NCBI RefSeq assembly: GCF_029625435.1
Contig: NZ_CP121208.1
Location: 1,550,001 to 1,614,000, forward strand
Direction of reading: 5' to 3'
Source of the DNA: Arcanobacterium canis
Lineage (GTDB): Bacteria; Actinomycetota; Actinomycetes; Actinomycetales; Actinomycetaceae
Length of the DNA: 64,000 bases
Shown here: positions 9,215 through 18,303 of the stretch, one piece after another
Position numbering within the stretch: the stretch's first letter is position 1
How the letters are laid out: every line of letters begins with the position of its first letter
Notes under the pieces: generated by a model
What the model was told of the DNA's origin: nothing
What the model saw: the letters and a program-made list of their open reading frames with translations, nothing else
Database searches by the model: none
Made by a program: the position numbers and the translations under genes

Positions 9215-10684
9215 TCACAAAAAGTCTGCTAAACGCTGGCCCGAATCGAGTTGCCACACAAGCCACGCATTGCGGTACTTCCCGGCGCCTACGGCGTCGG
9301 CAGCTTCTTGAGCTGTTGCATATTCGGTGCCGTCCTCGCCACGCAGGAAGCCAGACTCAGTCAGCGTCATCTGAACATCGATTCCACGACGTCGTGAGTA
9401 CCAACGGACCGTCGCTGGAGCATTGACTTGAGCTGCGATTCGAACAAGAGCCTCATGTCCGTTCTGCTCGCTGGTGACGGATGTCTTTTCTTGAGAACGG
9501 TGCGAGTTGCTCCATCCGTGAGGATGTTCGTATGCAGCACGGGCAACAGCTGCTTCAGCTTCGCGCGCGGACGCACCCTCGTCAAAGATCTGGTGTTCGT
9601 TTGCCTCCGGCGCAGCATCATCCCACAGGCGCTGTTCTGGACGGCGTGCAGCCCGACGAGTTTCCTCGTACATCAACGCTTCGAGTTGGGGGCCTGCCGG
9701 CTTTTCCTTGGTATTCCCCAAATGATCGCCATCCATTACCGGATCCGCATTGTTTTTCCCAGCATGAGCAGACAAGACTGTGCCTTCAGCCGGCTCATCG
9801 CCTTCGAGAGGCTGAACAGCTTCGAACCCACCCTCAGAAAGCTCAGCCAACATAATGGCGGTATCGGTTCGCACACTTGAGGCATCATCCGAGGTGTACT
9901 CAGCCATTTCCTGGGGATCCATATGAGGAACAGACTTTGTGGTCTCTTTCTCCATCGCCACCAAGACGGGATTTTCTTCTTCGGAAACAGGCTTTTGCTT
10001 CACAGGAGGCGTGTACCTCGCAGGCCGCGGAACATCAGCGGAATTCCAGCCAGTAATATGCCAGGGACTTTCCTCAGCTTCTTGTGACGCGCCAGCTTCG
10101 ACTTCCACAACTGTTCGTGCTGGGGTCAGAATGCCGGGAATTTCACGAACGATCTTTGCCAGTTCAACCAGTACACCGTTTGCACCGTCGTGAAGAATGA
10201 TACGGTTCGCCTCAACACCTTGACCTCCGAGAGCAGCGAGTGGAGCGAGAACATCCTGCGCAACTTCGCTGGCGAAGAGGAACAAGCGTGGGCCACCGCG
10301 CGTCACAGGAGTAGTGGTGTCGATAAAATTCTGGAACTCACTGGTGAAGTTACGCTCGCCTCCAAAGAGGGCTGCCAGGCGTGCGCGAGTAAAATCAGCG
10401 TGACGACCTGCGCGCGCCAGAGAGGAAAGAAGGCCGTCGGCATCTAAAAATTCGTGAACTTCAATAGTCACGACTTGCCCCGAAGGATCCAGAGCGATCA
10501 ACGATTCTTGGGAACCACCACGGACATCGGAACTCACCCACCCCACCTCAAATAAGGGGTGATCGAGAAGGGCCACTGCCTCAGTCGATACTGCAGCAAG
10601 AAGTTGAGCGGTTTGTTCTGCACTGAGTTGCGGATGGGACGGAGCTGCCACTAACCGTCCATTCTCAAGTGCAAATACAGCCAC
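9215..10684 (-). CDS. Unassigned protein: possible nuclease-like N-domain plus RAMA-like C-domain
   Basis: 489 residues with no signal peptide or membrane segment. The N-terminal 185 residues are compact and contain SLIALDPSGQVVTIEVHEF, reminiscent of the D...ExV strand pair of PD-(D/E)XK-like folds. Residues about 200-410 are low-complexity, acidic and probably disordered. The last 65 residues, ending in DGTEYATAQEAADAVGA and NAWLVWQLDSG, look like a RAMA-type module as found on some restriction and methylation proteins. Both domain readings are inference from motif shape; no family is recognised with confidence. It seems to be a single-gene unit. Confidence 0.75.
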   Translation of the reverse strand: MAVFALENGRLVAAPSHPQLSAEQTAQLLAAVSTEAVALLDHPLFEVGWVSSDVRGGSQESLIALDPSGQVVTIEVHEFLDADGLLSSLARAGRHADFTRARLAALFGGERNFTSEFQNFIDTTTPVTRGGPRLFLFASEVAQDVLAPLAALGGQGVEANRIILHDGANGVLVELAKIVREIPGILTPARTVVEVEAGASQEAEESPWHITGWNSADVPRPARYTPPVKQKPVSEEENPVLVAMEKETTKSVPHMDPQEMAEYTSDDASSVRTDTAIMLAELSEGGFEAVQPLEGDEPAEGTVLSAHAGKNNADPVMDGDHLGNTKEKPAGPQLEALMYEETRRAARRPEQRLWDDAAPEANEHQIFDEGASAREAEAAVARAAYEHPHGWSNSHRSQEKTSVTSEQNGHEALVRIAAQVNAPATVRWYSRRRGIDVQMTLTESGFLRGEDGTEYATAQEAADAVGAGKYRNAWLVWQLDSGQRLADFL

Positions 10685-10702
10685 CGTGCCACCCTTTCAT
10701 TT

Positions 10703-10720
10703 CGCTAGCACTTACTAGCG
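10703..10720. promoter_or_regulatory. Inverted repeat upstream of the 489-residue gene
   Basis: CGCTAG and CTAGCG are separated by 6 nt, 19 bp before the start codon at 10684. The position suits an operator or a 5' UTR hairpin for that gene; no regulator can be named. Confidence 0.3.
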
Positions 10721-10845
10721 CTACCTGTACCCATTGCCAACAATAGCGCTATTTACTGCCACTTTCGAGCTACCACATGTGCAAAACTTCCCAGCACGAG
10801 CGTACACCGCTCGCACCTGCGGAAAAGTCCTATCGGAGTCGTTCT

Positions 10846-11085
10846 TCACTTTGCAAAAGCGCACCCGGCACATGCAAGACGCGCTTGATCAGTTCGCGCT
10901 CCGTGTGGCCCACACGCACCCGTTCCCGATACACACAGCGACTGTGCAGAGTCGGCCAGACCGAGCCGCCGAACGTGATCAAGCACGACGCAGACGAACA
11001 CTTCCGAGACCCCAACACGGCGGGCGATTGCGGGAACCGCTCCGCCTATCTGGAGTTCCGCAAGTACTTGCTCGAAAGCGTTCAT
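10846..11085 (-). CDS. feoC: FeoC-like winged-helix protein with cysteine-rich tail
   Basis: A 79-residue protein encoded directly after feoB, overlapping its stop as ATGA (another ATG lies two codons upstream). The N-terminal half (AFEQVLAELQIGG, AIARRVGVSEVFV) is a helix-turn-helix of the FeoC_HTH type. The C-terminal half carries four cysteines (LCV, ACG, LACAGCAF), consistent with the Fe-S or metal-binding wing of FeoC. FeoC modulates FeoB assembly or activity. The assignment depends on context plus this architecture. Confidence 0.7.
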   Translation of the reverse strand: MNAFEQVLAELQIGGAVPAIARRVGVSEVFVCVVLDHVRRLGLADSAQSLCVSGTGACGPHGARTDQARLACAGCAFAK

Positions 11086-13211
11086 CGCCATGCACCAAGT
11101 ATCAGCGAGCCGATCTGGAATACCCCCACCGCGATCATCCAGGCAACCACCAGTTGAACAACAACCGCCACCACAGTGCGTCGGCCTCCAATCAATCGGG
11201 CCTGTTCTGCAACTGTCGCTAAACACGGGGTGTAGAGAAGCACGAAAAGAAGGAACGAATAGGCAGCAAGCCCCTGGTACCCTTCGCCAGCACTGGCGGT
11301 GAACGTTTCAGTCAGAAGCGTCGGCAACGCACCGAGATCGTCACCATTTTCTTCGGCGTCGCCAGCAGCGGACGGATCCATGTTGTAGGAGGCAACGATT
11401 GACGACACAACCGTTTCCTTTGCGACAAAGCCTGTCATGAGAGCGCCCGTCATGTGCCAATCGCCGAAACCAGCGGGAGTGAAGACTGGCTCTAGTACCT
11501 TTGCCACCTGGCCATACGCAGAATCAGACATCGGCATACTCTCATCGGCGAAAGAATACTTGTTCGAGGTGGGGATTGATGACAGCAACCACACACCCAG
11601 CGTCATCACAAGGATGATCTTGCCTGCCGAACGAACAAACGCCCAGGTTCGAACTACCACAGCGCGCACGAGTAACCATACCCGCGGTACTTGATACGCA
11701 GGAAGAATGAGCATGAGAGGCGACGAGGAGTAATCACGTCCCAACCAGCGCTTCAGGACTGCAGCGCCGGCAACAACTGCCACCATTGAGGCCACATACA
11801 TTGAGAAGACGACCGTGCCGGCATGAGAGGGGAAGAAAATTTTCGCCACCATGAGGTCGATCGTCAGTCTCGCAGCACACGAGGTGTAGGGCGTGATGAG
11901 AACAGTAATGAGTCGTTGTGTCGAACTTGGCAAGCTCCGAGCAGCCGATAACGACGGTACATTACAGCCAAATCCCATGATTAAGGGCAGGATCACGCGT
12001 CCATCGAGACCAATTTTTCGCATGAGGCGATCCCCCAGGAACGCCACACGCGCCATATACCCGGTATCTTCCAGAAGCGAGATCACCACAAAGATCACGG
12101 CGATGAGCGGCACAAATGATGCGACGACGCCGGCGCCAGTGGCCACACCCGAAATCAGGAACGAACTGAGCCACGGCGCGTTCGCACCAAGAGTATCGAG
12201 CAACCAGCCCAAACCGTTGGCAAGGGAGAACGCTCCTGGATCGGTCGAAGAAAAAATCGCGTCAAAGGCATCTTGGGCAGGACCAATCCATTCACCCGCA
12301 AGTTTGAAGGACAGCCACATCAGTGCTAAGAACAGCGCTGGCCCGATCACAGGATTAAGGAGAACACGATCAACCTTATCGGAGGCTGTGTCCACCGGTT
12401 GTGGAATGTCGCCACCGAGGCTCGCTTCGATTTGCTCCACCCATGCAAAGAGCTCCTGCGCACGTTGAAGGTCAGGCAACTGCGATGCATCATTTTCCAG
12501 ATCAAGGCCAGCAGACGCACTCTCTCCACACGAACAGCTAGATCCGCGCGAGCAATTCTTACCAGTCGTGGTCTCAGACAAAAGTGGGAGCCCGGCGGGA
12601 GCCGGAAAACCGGGAGCCAGAGGATCGGGGGTCACACCACGAAGAGTGGAAGGAGCAGCCAAAGCGGCGCGAGTAAATGTGGTAACAGCGTCAGCAACAC
12701 GACGGTCACGCGGATCAGCGAGCATGACAGGCACACCAAGATGACAAGCGAGGACGTCCGGATCAAGCTCGCGCCCATTGGAATGTGCCACGTCGGCCAT
12801 TGTCACGACGACGGCGACAGGAAGACCTGTGTGACCGATTTGCGCGAGCAAGTAGAGCGAGCGCGTCAACGAGCCACCGTCGAGAACTGCCAAGACGAGG
12901 TCAACTCCGCGGTAGCGTGCCGGATCAGTCAACGTTCCTGGAGCCGACGCGAGGTGGTCGGACACCACTTTCTCATCCGGGCTTGCTGGGAGAAGAGAGT
13001 ACGTACCGGGCAAATCGAGAACCCGAACCCCCAGGGCATCCCACGTTCCAGATTGCACTTCGACGGTGGTTCCTGGAGCATTCACCGTTTTTTGGTGAAG
13101 ACCGGTAATGGCGTTAAAAAGAGTTGATTTTCCGACGTTAGGGTTTCCCACCAGCGCGATCGTTGGCGCGCCGACGCCGGTGGACACACTGTTGTGGACA
13201 GTTCGTTTCAC
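11082..13211 (-). CDS. feoB: Ferrous iron transporter FeoB
   Basis: Polytopic Fe(II) importer with a cytoplasmic G domain. Residues 1-170 carry the GTPase motifs: G1 GNPNVGKST, G3 DLPGTYSL and a G4-like VVTMADVAH (degenerate against NxxD). A Cys-rich insertion (about residues 190-225, NCSRGSSCSCGES) follows, then Gate/Nucleoside-recognition membrane domains with about 8-10 helices including GFGCNVPSL and TPYTSCAARL. I choose the GTG at 13211, overlapping the feoA stop as GTGA and preceded by AGGAG, giving about 709 residues. The Cys-rich linker is not typical of E. coli FeoB but occurs in some actinobacteria. Confidence 0.93.
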   Translation of the reverse strand: MKRTVHNSVSTGVGAPTIALVGNPNVGKSTLFNAITGLHQKTVNAPGTTVEVQSGTWDALGVRVLDLPGTYSLLPASPDEKVVSDHLASAPGTLTDPARYRGVDLVLAVLDGGSLTRSLYLLAQIGHTGLPVAVVVTMADVAHSNGRELDPDVLACHLGVPVMLADPRDRRVADAVTTFTRAALAAPSTLRGVTPDPLAPGFPAPAGLPLLSETTTGKNCSRGSSCSCGESASAGLDLENDASQLPDLQRAQELFAWVEQIEASLGGDIPQPVDTASDKVDRVLLNPVIGPALFLALMWLSFKLAGEWIGPAQDAFDAIFSSTDPGAFSLANGLGWLLDTLGANAPWLSSFLISGVATGAGVVASFVPLIAVIFVVISLLEDTGYMARVAFLGDRLMRKIGLDGRVILPLIMGFGCNVPSLSAARSLPSSTQRLITVLITPYTSCAARLTIDLMVAKIFFPSHAGTVVFSMYVASMVAVVAGAAVLKRWLGRDYSSSPLMLILPAYQVPRVWLLVRAVVVRTWAFVRSAGKIILVMTLGVWLLSSIPTSNKYSFADESMPMSDSAYGQVAKVLEPVFTPAGFGDWHMTGALMTGFVAKETVVSSIVASYNMDPSAAGDAEENGDDLGALPTLLTETFTASAGEGYQGLAAYSFLLFVLLYTPCLATVAEQARLIGGRRTVVAVVVQLVVAWMIAVGVFQIGSLILGAWR

Positions 13212-13429
13212 GCGCACTCCTGTGCGCTGATCTTGCGCGCAGAGACATGATCGATCGCCACTCGCGATCCAGAAACATTGAGCACCAGTCCTGCGAGCGT
13301 GCGGTGGGTGACCCATGCTCGGGCACCCGGTCGCACGCCCAGCTCGTTCATGCGCAACACCGAGTTTTCGGGAAGTGAAATTTCGGTGAGGCGAAGAGCT
13401 ACCTTGGTTGGGCAGTCACTCAGGAGCAT
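13208..13429 (-). CDS. feoA: FeoA, small SH3-like partner of FeoB
   Basis: A 73-residue FeoA-domain protein: LRLTEISLPENSVLRMNELGVRPGARAWV matches the family pattern of a small beta-barrel with a conserved LG(V/I)xPG turn. It supports FeoB-mediated iron uptake. The start is set at the ATG at 13429 because GGAGG precedes it at proper spacing; an in-frame ATG six codons upstream lacks one. It is the first gene of feoABC. Confidence 0.88.
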   Translation of the reverse strand: MLLSDCPTKVALRLTEISLPENSVLRMNELGVRPGARAWVTHRTLAGLVLNVSGSRVAIDHVSARKISAQECA

Positions 13430-13558
13430 CGGTCCTCCGTCTCTCATCTACGAACTGGCGAGCGATTTACTCCCAGCGTGTGGCTCGAAAGCCAGTTTTT
13501 CCGACCGCACAGGATAATGGTTTTTATTACACCTGCTGGTCACAATGACACAATAAAC

Positions 13559-13577
13559 TTAGGGTACGCTCAGTTCT
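13559..13577. promoter_or_regulatory. Possible DtxR/IdeR-like iron box upstream of feoA
   Basis: TTAGGGTACGCTCAGTTCT matches the left and central part of the actinobacterial iron-box consensus (TTAGG..TA..CT.A), but the right half is poor. It is about 130 bp upstream of feoA. feoAB under DtxR-type control is known in corynebacteria; here it is only a candidate. Confidence 0.3.
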
Positions 13578-13605
13578 CGATTTTCGAAAGTGTTTCATCA
13601 CATAA

Positions 13606-13635
13606 CTGGGCGGCGAGATTTTTCTCGCCGCCCAG
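13606..13635. terminator. 12-bp GC-rich hairpin downstream of ppdK
   Basis: CTGGGCGGCGAG, a 6-nt loop and its exact complement lie 40 bp after the ppdK stop, before the feoA promoter region. There is no clear U-run on the minus strand, so it may act as a transcript-end stabiliser or a Rho-assisted terminator. Confidence 0.6.
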
Positions 13636-13675
13636 TGTCGGTTCATCACTGACGAAATATCAGATCAGTCCACGA

Positions 13676-16420
13676 TCACGCAGTAGCGTAACCTTCGCCC
13701 TGATAATCAGCGATCTCAGACTCGTTGTGGACTTCAGCGCGCGCAGCCTCAAGGCGAGCAATCGGTACGCGGAATGGAGAGCATGACACATAGGAAATTC
13801 CTGCCGCCTGGAAGAAGTGGATCGACATTGGATCACCACCGTGTTCACCACAGACCCCCATCTTCATCCCCGGTTTCGTTGACCGCCCACGCTCAACCCC
13901 CATCTGGACCATCGCGCCGACGCCCTTCTGGTCAATGGTCTCAAACGGTGAAATACCGAAGATGCCCTCATCGAAGTACTCCTTGAAGAAGGCGCCTTCG
14001 ACGTCGTCGCGAGAGAAGCCCCACGTGGTTTGAGTCAGGTCATTCGTGCCGAAGGAGAAGAAGTCCGACTCTGCAGCAATGCGATCAGCCGTGACCGCCG
14101 CACGCGGAAGCTCAATCATGTTGCCGATAGGGATGTTGAGTTCAACACCTTGCTCTTGCGCAACCTGACGTACCACTGCTTCGGAGCGATCTCGAACGAT
14201 CTGCATTTCACGCACTGAGCCAATCAGAGGAACCATCACCTCAGAACGAGGATCCTTGCCTTCCTTAATGAGTGCAGCGGTCGCCTCGGCAACTGCGCGA
14301 ACTTGCATCTCGAACAGGCCGTGCATCTTCAGCCCAAGGCGCACGCCACGCAGACCTAGCATCGGGTTCTGTTCGTGATTTGCCTCAATTGCCGCCATCA
14401 TCTGACGCTCATCGTCAGTGACCTCTTCGCCCCGAGCCGTCTTGGCAGCAAGTTTAACCTTCGCCTCCGTGAGGTCCTGAAGGAACTCGTGCAGTGGGGG
14501 ATCAATCAAGCGGACAGTCACCGGTAGGCCATTCATTGCCAGGAAGATTCCCTTGAAGTCCTCTCGCTGGAGAGGCAGAAGCTCGCTAAACACAGCCTCG
14601 CGCTCTTCTTGGTTCTTTGCCAGAACCAAGCGTTCGATAAGGACGCGGCGATCTCCCAAGAACATATGCTCAGTGCGGGTCAGGCCAATTCCGGTAGCAC
14701 CGAAATCGCGAGCGCGTTGAGCATCTTCAGGAGTATCAGCATTCGCACGAACCTTCATTGTGGCGGTCTTATCAGCGTGCGTCAGAATATGGTGGACAGC
14801 AGTGACCAGTTCCTCCGTGTCCTGATCTTCCGACGCCGCCAAACCAGCTTCCAGTCCGTGGGCGATGTATGTCGTCACCGGAGAATCCGATACCGGCACT
14901 GCTCCTTGGAAGATCTCGCCAGTGGTGCCGTCAATCGAAATCACGTCACCGACCTTGAGTTCAAGGCCTGAGGACTTGATTATCAATGTCCCTTCTGCTT
15001 CGTTCACCAGGAGATCTTCAGCGCCGACCACTGCGGTTCTTCCCATGCCGCGTGCCACAACGGCCGCGTGGGAGGTCTTGCCGCCGCGAGCTGTCAGCAC
15101 GCCCGAGGAGACGACCATACCCTGCAGATCGTCAGGGTTTGTTTCACGGCGAACGAGGATGACGGATGCGCCAGCTTCGGTCCTTTCGACGGCGGTTGCG
15201 TTATCCATCACAATCTCGCCCACTGCGGCACCTGGCGACGCAGGCATACCCGTCGAGACCGGCGTCGGCGCCGACGAGCGATCAAACTGCGGGAAGAGCA
15301 ACGACGTTAACTGAGCGCCAGTGACTCGGGTCAGGGCCTCATCGCGGGTGATGAGTTTCTCGCTCACCAGCTGATCAGCAATACGGAAGGCGGCTCCTGC
15401 CGTGCGCTTGCCGACGCGAGTTTGGAGCATCCACAACTTACCGCGCTCGACAGTGAACTCAATATCGCACAGGTCACGATAGTGAGTTTCGAGGGTCTTC
15501 ATAATCGAGATGAGCTTGTCATATGCCGCACGATCAATCTTCGCCAAGTCCTCAAGTGAGAGCGTGTTACGAATACCGGCAACCACGTCTTCGCCCTGAG
15601 CATTTTCGAGGTAGTCACCGTAAGTTCCTGATTGACCTGTCGATGGATCGCGGGTGAAGGCCACACCGGTTCCCGAGCCGTCACCCATGTTTCCAAACAC
15701 CATGGTTTGAACGTTCACAGCAGTGCCGAGATCGTGAGGGATGTGCTCACGACGGCGGTAGATTTGCGCACGTTCTGTGTTCCAGGAGCGGAACACTGCC
15801 TCAATGGCGAGATCAAGCTGCTTGCGTGGGTTTTGAGGGAAGTCTTCGCCGGTGGCATTGCGGAAGATCTCCTTGTATTGAGCCACGAGTTCTTTCAGAT
15901 CCTCTGTGGTCATATCGAGATCGCCGCTGTATCCCTTGCGCTCTTGCAAACTGTGAAGTGCGTTTGAGAAGAGATCACCATCGACGTCCATGACAGTCTT
16001 GCCGAACATCTGAATCAAGCGGCGATAGGAATCCCACGCGAAACGCTCATTGCCTGACTGCTGGGCCAGACCTACCACAGAGTCATCGTTGAGACCGATG
16101 TTCAGCACTGTTTCCATCATTCCTGGCATGGAGAACTTTGCTCCTGAACGCACCGAGACAAGGAGCGGATTGCCACTATCACCGAGGTCCTTGTGCATTG
16201 CCTGCTCGACATCGCGAATCGCCTTCGTTACTTCAACGCTGAGTGAATCTGGCACCTCGCCGTCGGTGAGATAGGTGCGGCACGCCTGCGTTGTAATCGT
16301 GAATCCAGGAGGCACTGGCATTCCCAGTTTGGTCATCTCGGCAAGGTTGGCACCCTTACCGCCGAGGAGATCCTTCATGTCCTTGTCGCCTTCGGCGAAC
16401 GCGTATACGTACTTCGTCAT
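13676..16420 (-). CDS. ppdK: Pyruvate, phosphate dikinase
   Basis: Interconverts pyruvate + ATP + Pi and PEP + AMP + PPi. It has 914 residues. The N-terminal nucleotide-binding domain starts MTKYVYAFAEGDKDMKDLLGG and contains GGKGANLAEM. The central phosphohistidine domain has GGKTSHAAVVARGMG with the swivelling His. The C-terminal PEP-binding barrel ends with CGEHGGDP carrying the catalytic Cys. Full length, with all key residues visible. It is a monocistronic unit between the feo operon and the small membrane protein; a regulatory PDRP kinase is not seen nearby. Confidence 0.97.
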   Translation of the reverse strand: MTKYVYAFAEGDKDMKDLLGGKGANLAEMTKLGMPVPPGFTITTQACRTYLTDGEVPDSLSVEVTKAIRDVEQAMHKDLGDSGNPLLVSVRSGAKFSMPGMMETVLNIGLNDDSVVGLAQQSGNERFAWDSYRRLIQMFGKTVMDVDGDLFSNALHSLQERKGYSGDLDMTTEDLKELVAQYKEIFRNATGEDFPQNPRKQLDLAIEAVFRSWNTERAQIYRRREHIPHDLGTAVNVQTMVFGNMGDGSGTGVAFTRDPSTGQSGTYGDYLENAQGEDVVAGIRNTLSLEDLAKIDRAAYDKLISIMKTLETHYRDLCDIEFTVERGKLWMLQTRVGKRTAGAAFRIADQLVSEKLITRDEALTRVTGAQLTSLLFPQFDRSSAPTPVSTGMPASPGAAVGEIVMDNATAVERTEAGASVILVRRETNPDDLQGMVVSSGVLTARGGKTSHAAVVARGMGRTAVVGAEDLLVNEAEGTLIIKSSGLELKVGDVISIDGTTGEIFQGAVPVSDSPVTTYIAHGLEAGLAASEDQDTEELVTAVHHILTHADKTATMKVRANADTPEDAQRARDFGATGIGLTRTEHMFLGDRRVLIERLVLAKNQEEREAVFSELLPLQREDFKGIFLAMNGLPVTVRLIDPPLHEFLQDLTEAKVKLAAKTARGEEVTDDERQMMAAIEANHEQNPMLGLRGVRLGLKMHGLFEMQVRAVAEATAALIKEGKDPRSEVMVPLIGSVREMQIVRDRSEAVVRQVAQEQGVELNIPIGNMIELPRAAVTADRIAAESDFFSFGTNDLTQTTWGFSRDDVEGAFFKEYFDEGIFGISPFETIDQKGVGAMVQMGVERGRSTKPGMKMGVCGEHGGDPMSIHFFQAAGISYVSCSPFRVPIARLEAARAEVHNESEIADYQGEGYATA

Positions 16421-16575
16421 ATGATTCCCTCCGTTGGGAGCGGCCCTGCTACGCTCGGGGCCACATCGACTTCAAAGATTCGTCGTTGAATCCACACCCA
16501 AGTCTAACACTTGTGACACACCCCATGCACCCGACGTCGGGGCTTGAGTCCCAGACTGTCACGAAGCGACAAGCT

Positions 16576-16608
16576 GGGTGTTTGGCGAAGAAATCCCACC
16601 AAACACCC
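16576..16608. terminator. 10-bp hairpin downstream of the small membrane protein gene
   Basis: GGGTGTTTGG and CCAAACACCC are separated by 13 nt, shortly after the stop at 16625 on the minus strand and before ppdK. It is a plausible terminator for the PspC/small-protein operon, though the U-tract is weak. Confidence 0.5.
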
Positions 16609-16624
16609 CGCTTTCACCACATTG

Positions 16625-16843
16625 TCATTCTTTGATTGGCCACGGCTCAAGGTCACTTTCCTCGGGCTTGTCTCGGTTGACCATAGCTGGCAGCGCTGCC
16701 GCTGCTGCACAGACGAGGGCAAAAACCACGAGCATTGCCACGACAACCGACAGCAGGGAGAAATGTATTCCCAGACCAACAAGTGCAGCGAAGACGCCTG
16801 CGGCCACGAGGAGGGCACCCCACAGAATCAAACCAATTTTCAT
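16625..16843 (-). CDS. Small two-helix membrane protein
   Basis: A 72-residue protein with two hydrophobic helices (about residues 3-27 and 31-54) and an acidic cytosolic tail ending DLEPWPIKE. No family recognised. It begins 9 bp after the stop of the PspC gene, so the two are surely co-transcribed, suggesting a role in the same envelope-stress function. Confidence 0.7.
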   Translation of the reverse strand: MKIGLILWGALLVAAGVFAALVGLGIHFSLLSVVVAMLVVFALVCAAAAALPAMVNRDKPEESDLEPWPIKE

Positions 16844-16852
16844 TGTGTTCTC

Positions 16853-18190
16853 CTACTTCTTTTCATTCGCCAATGACGGTGTCGAGTCAGCTTTTTCTTC
16901 AAGATCGATTTGTCCAAAGCCAAGCTCAACTTTGACTTTTCGCGCCTGATCGGGGTGTTCAACAGCGGCAGGTGTGGAGTAAGTGATGGCCATCGCTAAA
17001 CGATTTCGTGGCGCGAACGTGAGGTTTCCACTGGTTGCAGATCGGCGCCCGCGCTGAGGATCGATCACGTGAGACGTGTGTGACATCGACACTGATGCTA
17101 AATCACCGTTCGCAGCTTGCCAGGCTCCACTTTCTGGCACCTGGATCTCACCAACTGTGTGCAGTTCAAAAATCACCGGATCTTTGGGATCGACGGTGAT
17201 GTGCATGTGCCCCACACCGGCGCTCAGCTCATCGCCATCAGACAAGTCACGCGCATGGTACGTACGATCCGTCACGATGGAGACATCATTGGGTGCCCAA
17301 CTTGTCGAGAAAAGGGAAACATGAGGCGCTGTCACAACGCGTTGCGGCAAGAAACCTGCCAGCATCACCATTGGGAGGAGGGCAAGTGAGGCAACGACAC
17401 TGACAAGCGTCAGCCATGTTCCGCGTCGGCCAGTAATCCCCGCGATCATCACGGCACCACCGGTGATAATTGCCCCCGCACCGGCAGCGACAGTGGCAGC
17501 AGCGAGAGTCGGCCCCATCACAAGAAGCACAATTGCAGCGGCGAGTGCGGCCAGAGCGAAGGACACCAAAATGTACGAAGCGGAGACTGCCGGTGACGCT
17601 TTGCGTTGGCGAGTTTTGCGGCCTTCCGACGCCGTGGACGGCGACTCCCGATAAGAAGAGACAACGTCGTCAGGCCCAGTCGGTGCTTGCTCAATTTGTT
17701 CAGTGAGCACGGTCTCCTGCTCAGGTTGTGCCGCAGCAGTCGGCGCAGCCTCAGCTGTCGCGGGTGGCGTCGGTAGATCCTTACCGTGGCGACGCATTGC
17801 CCACATCGCCACAGCAATCCCAAGAACAACGATGACGAGCACAGTTGCGAAACCTGAACCGACACGGAACGGAACGAAGAATGGTCGATCAACGAACATC
17901 CACAGACCCAGCGCCAACAGTCCGACACTGAGGATAAATGGGCCACTGAAGTCGCCACCAACAGCAGATTCAAATTCGATCTCCTCGCTCGTGACTTTCG
18001 GAAGGAAAAGCCAGGCAAGCGCATAGGCAATCAATCCCAAACCCGCGAGGGACGCCAAAATCACTGCACCAATGCGCACCACAATAGGTGCCACGTTCCA
18101 TCGATGTGCCAAACCGGCACACACGCCACCGAGATAGCCGTCTGGAGTACGGCGCAGCGGCGATTTCCTCATCGAAGTAAAAATGTTCAT
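16853..18190 (-). CDS. PspC-domain membrane protein
   Basis: 445 residues. The N-terminal PspC domain (LRRTPDGYLGGVCAGLAHRW followed by a helix to about 65) is followed by further hydrophobic segments near 80-100, 108-130 and 205-285, then a C-terminal extracytoplasmic beta-rich domain similar to the putative adhesin/LiaF-like C-terminus. PspC proteins sense envelope or membrane stress. It is divergent from a PspC-fused histidine kinase gene (113 bp apart), an arrangement typical of actinobacterial Psp/Lia-like envelope-stress systems. Confidence 0.85.
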   Translation of the reverse strand: MNIFTSMRKSPLRRTPDGYLGGVCAGLAHRWNVAPIVVRIGAVILASLAGLGLIAYALAWLFLPKVTSEEIEFESAVGGDFSGPFILSVGLLALGLWMFVDRPFFVPFRVGSGFATVLVIVVLGIAVAMWAMRRHGKDLPTPPATAEAAPTAAAQPEQETVLTEQIEQAPTGPDDVVSSYRESPSTASEGRKTRQRKASPAVSASYILVSFALAALAAAIVLLVMGPTLAAATVAAGAGAIITGGAVMIAGITGRRGTWLTLVSVVASLALLPMVMLAGFLPQRVVTAPHVSLFSTSWAPNDVSIVTDRTYHARDLSDGDELSAGVGHMHITVDPKDPVIFELHTVGEIQVPESGAWQAANGDLASVSMSHTSHVIDPQRGRRSATSGNLTFAPRNRLAMAITYSTPAAVEHPDQARKVKVELGFGQIDLEEKADSTPSLANEKK

Positions 18191-18303
18191 GGCTCAATCC
18201 TGGCAAAATCACCACCACCACCGATATGAGGGGACACCCTGGTTTCACCCTGATCTGTGCCATGCACCGTTTTTAGGCAAGCGCCACGTGACACAATAGA
18301 AGG

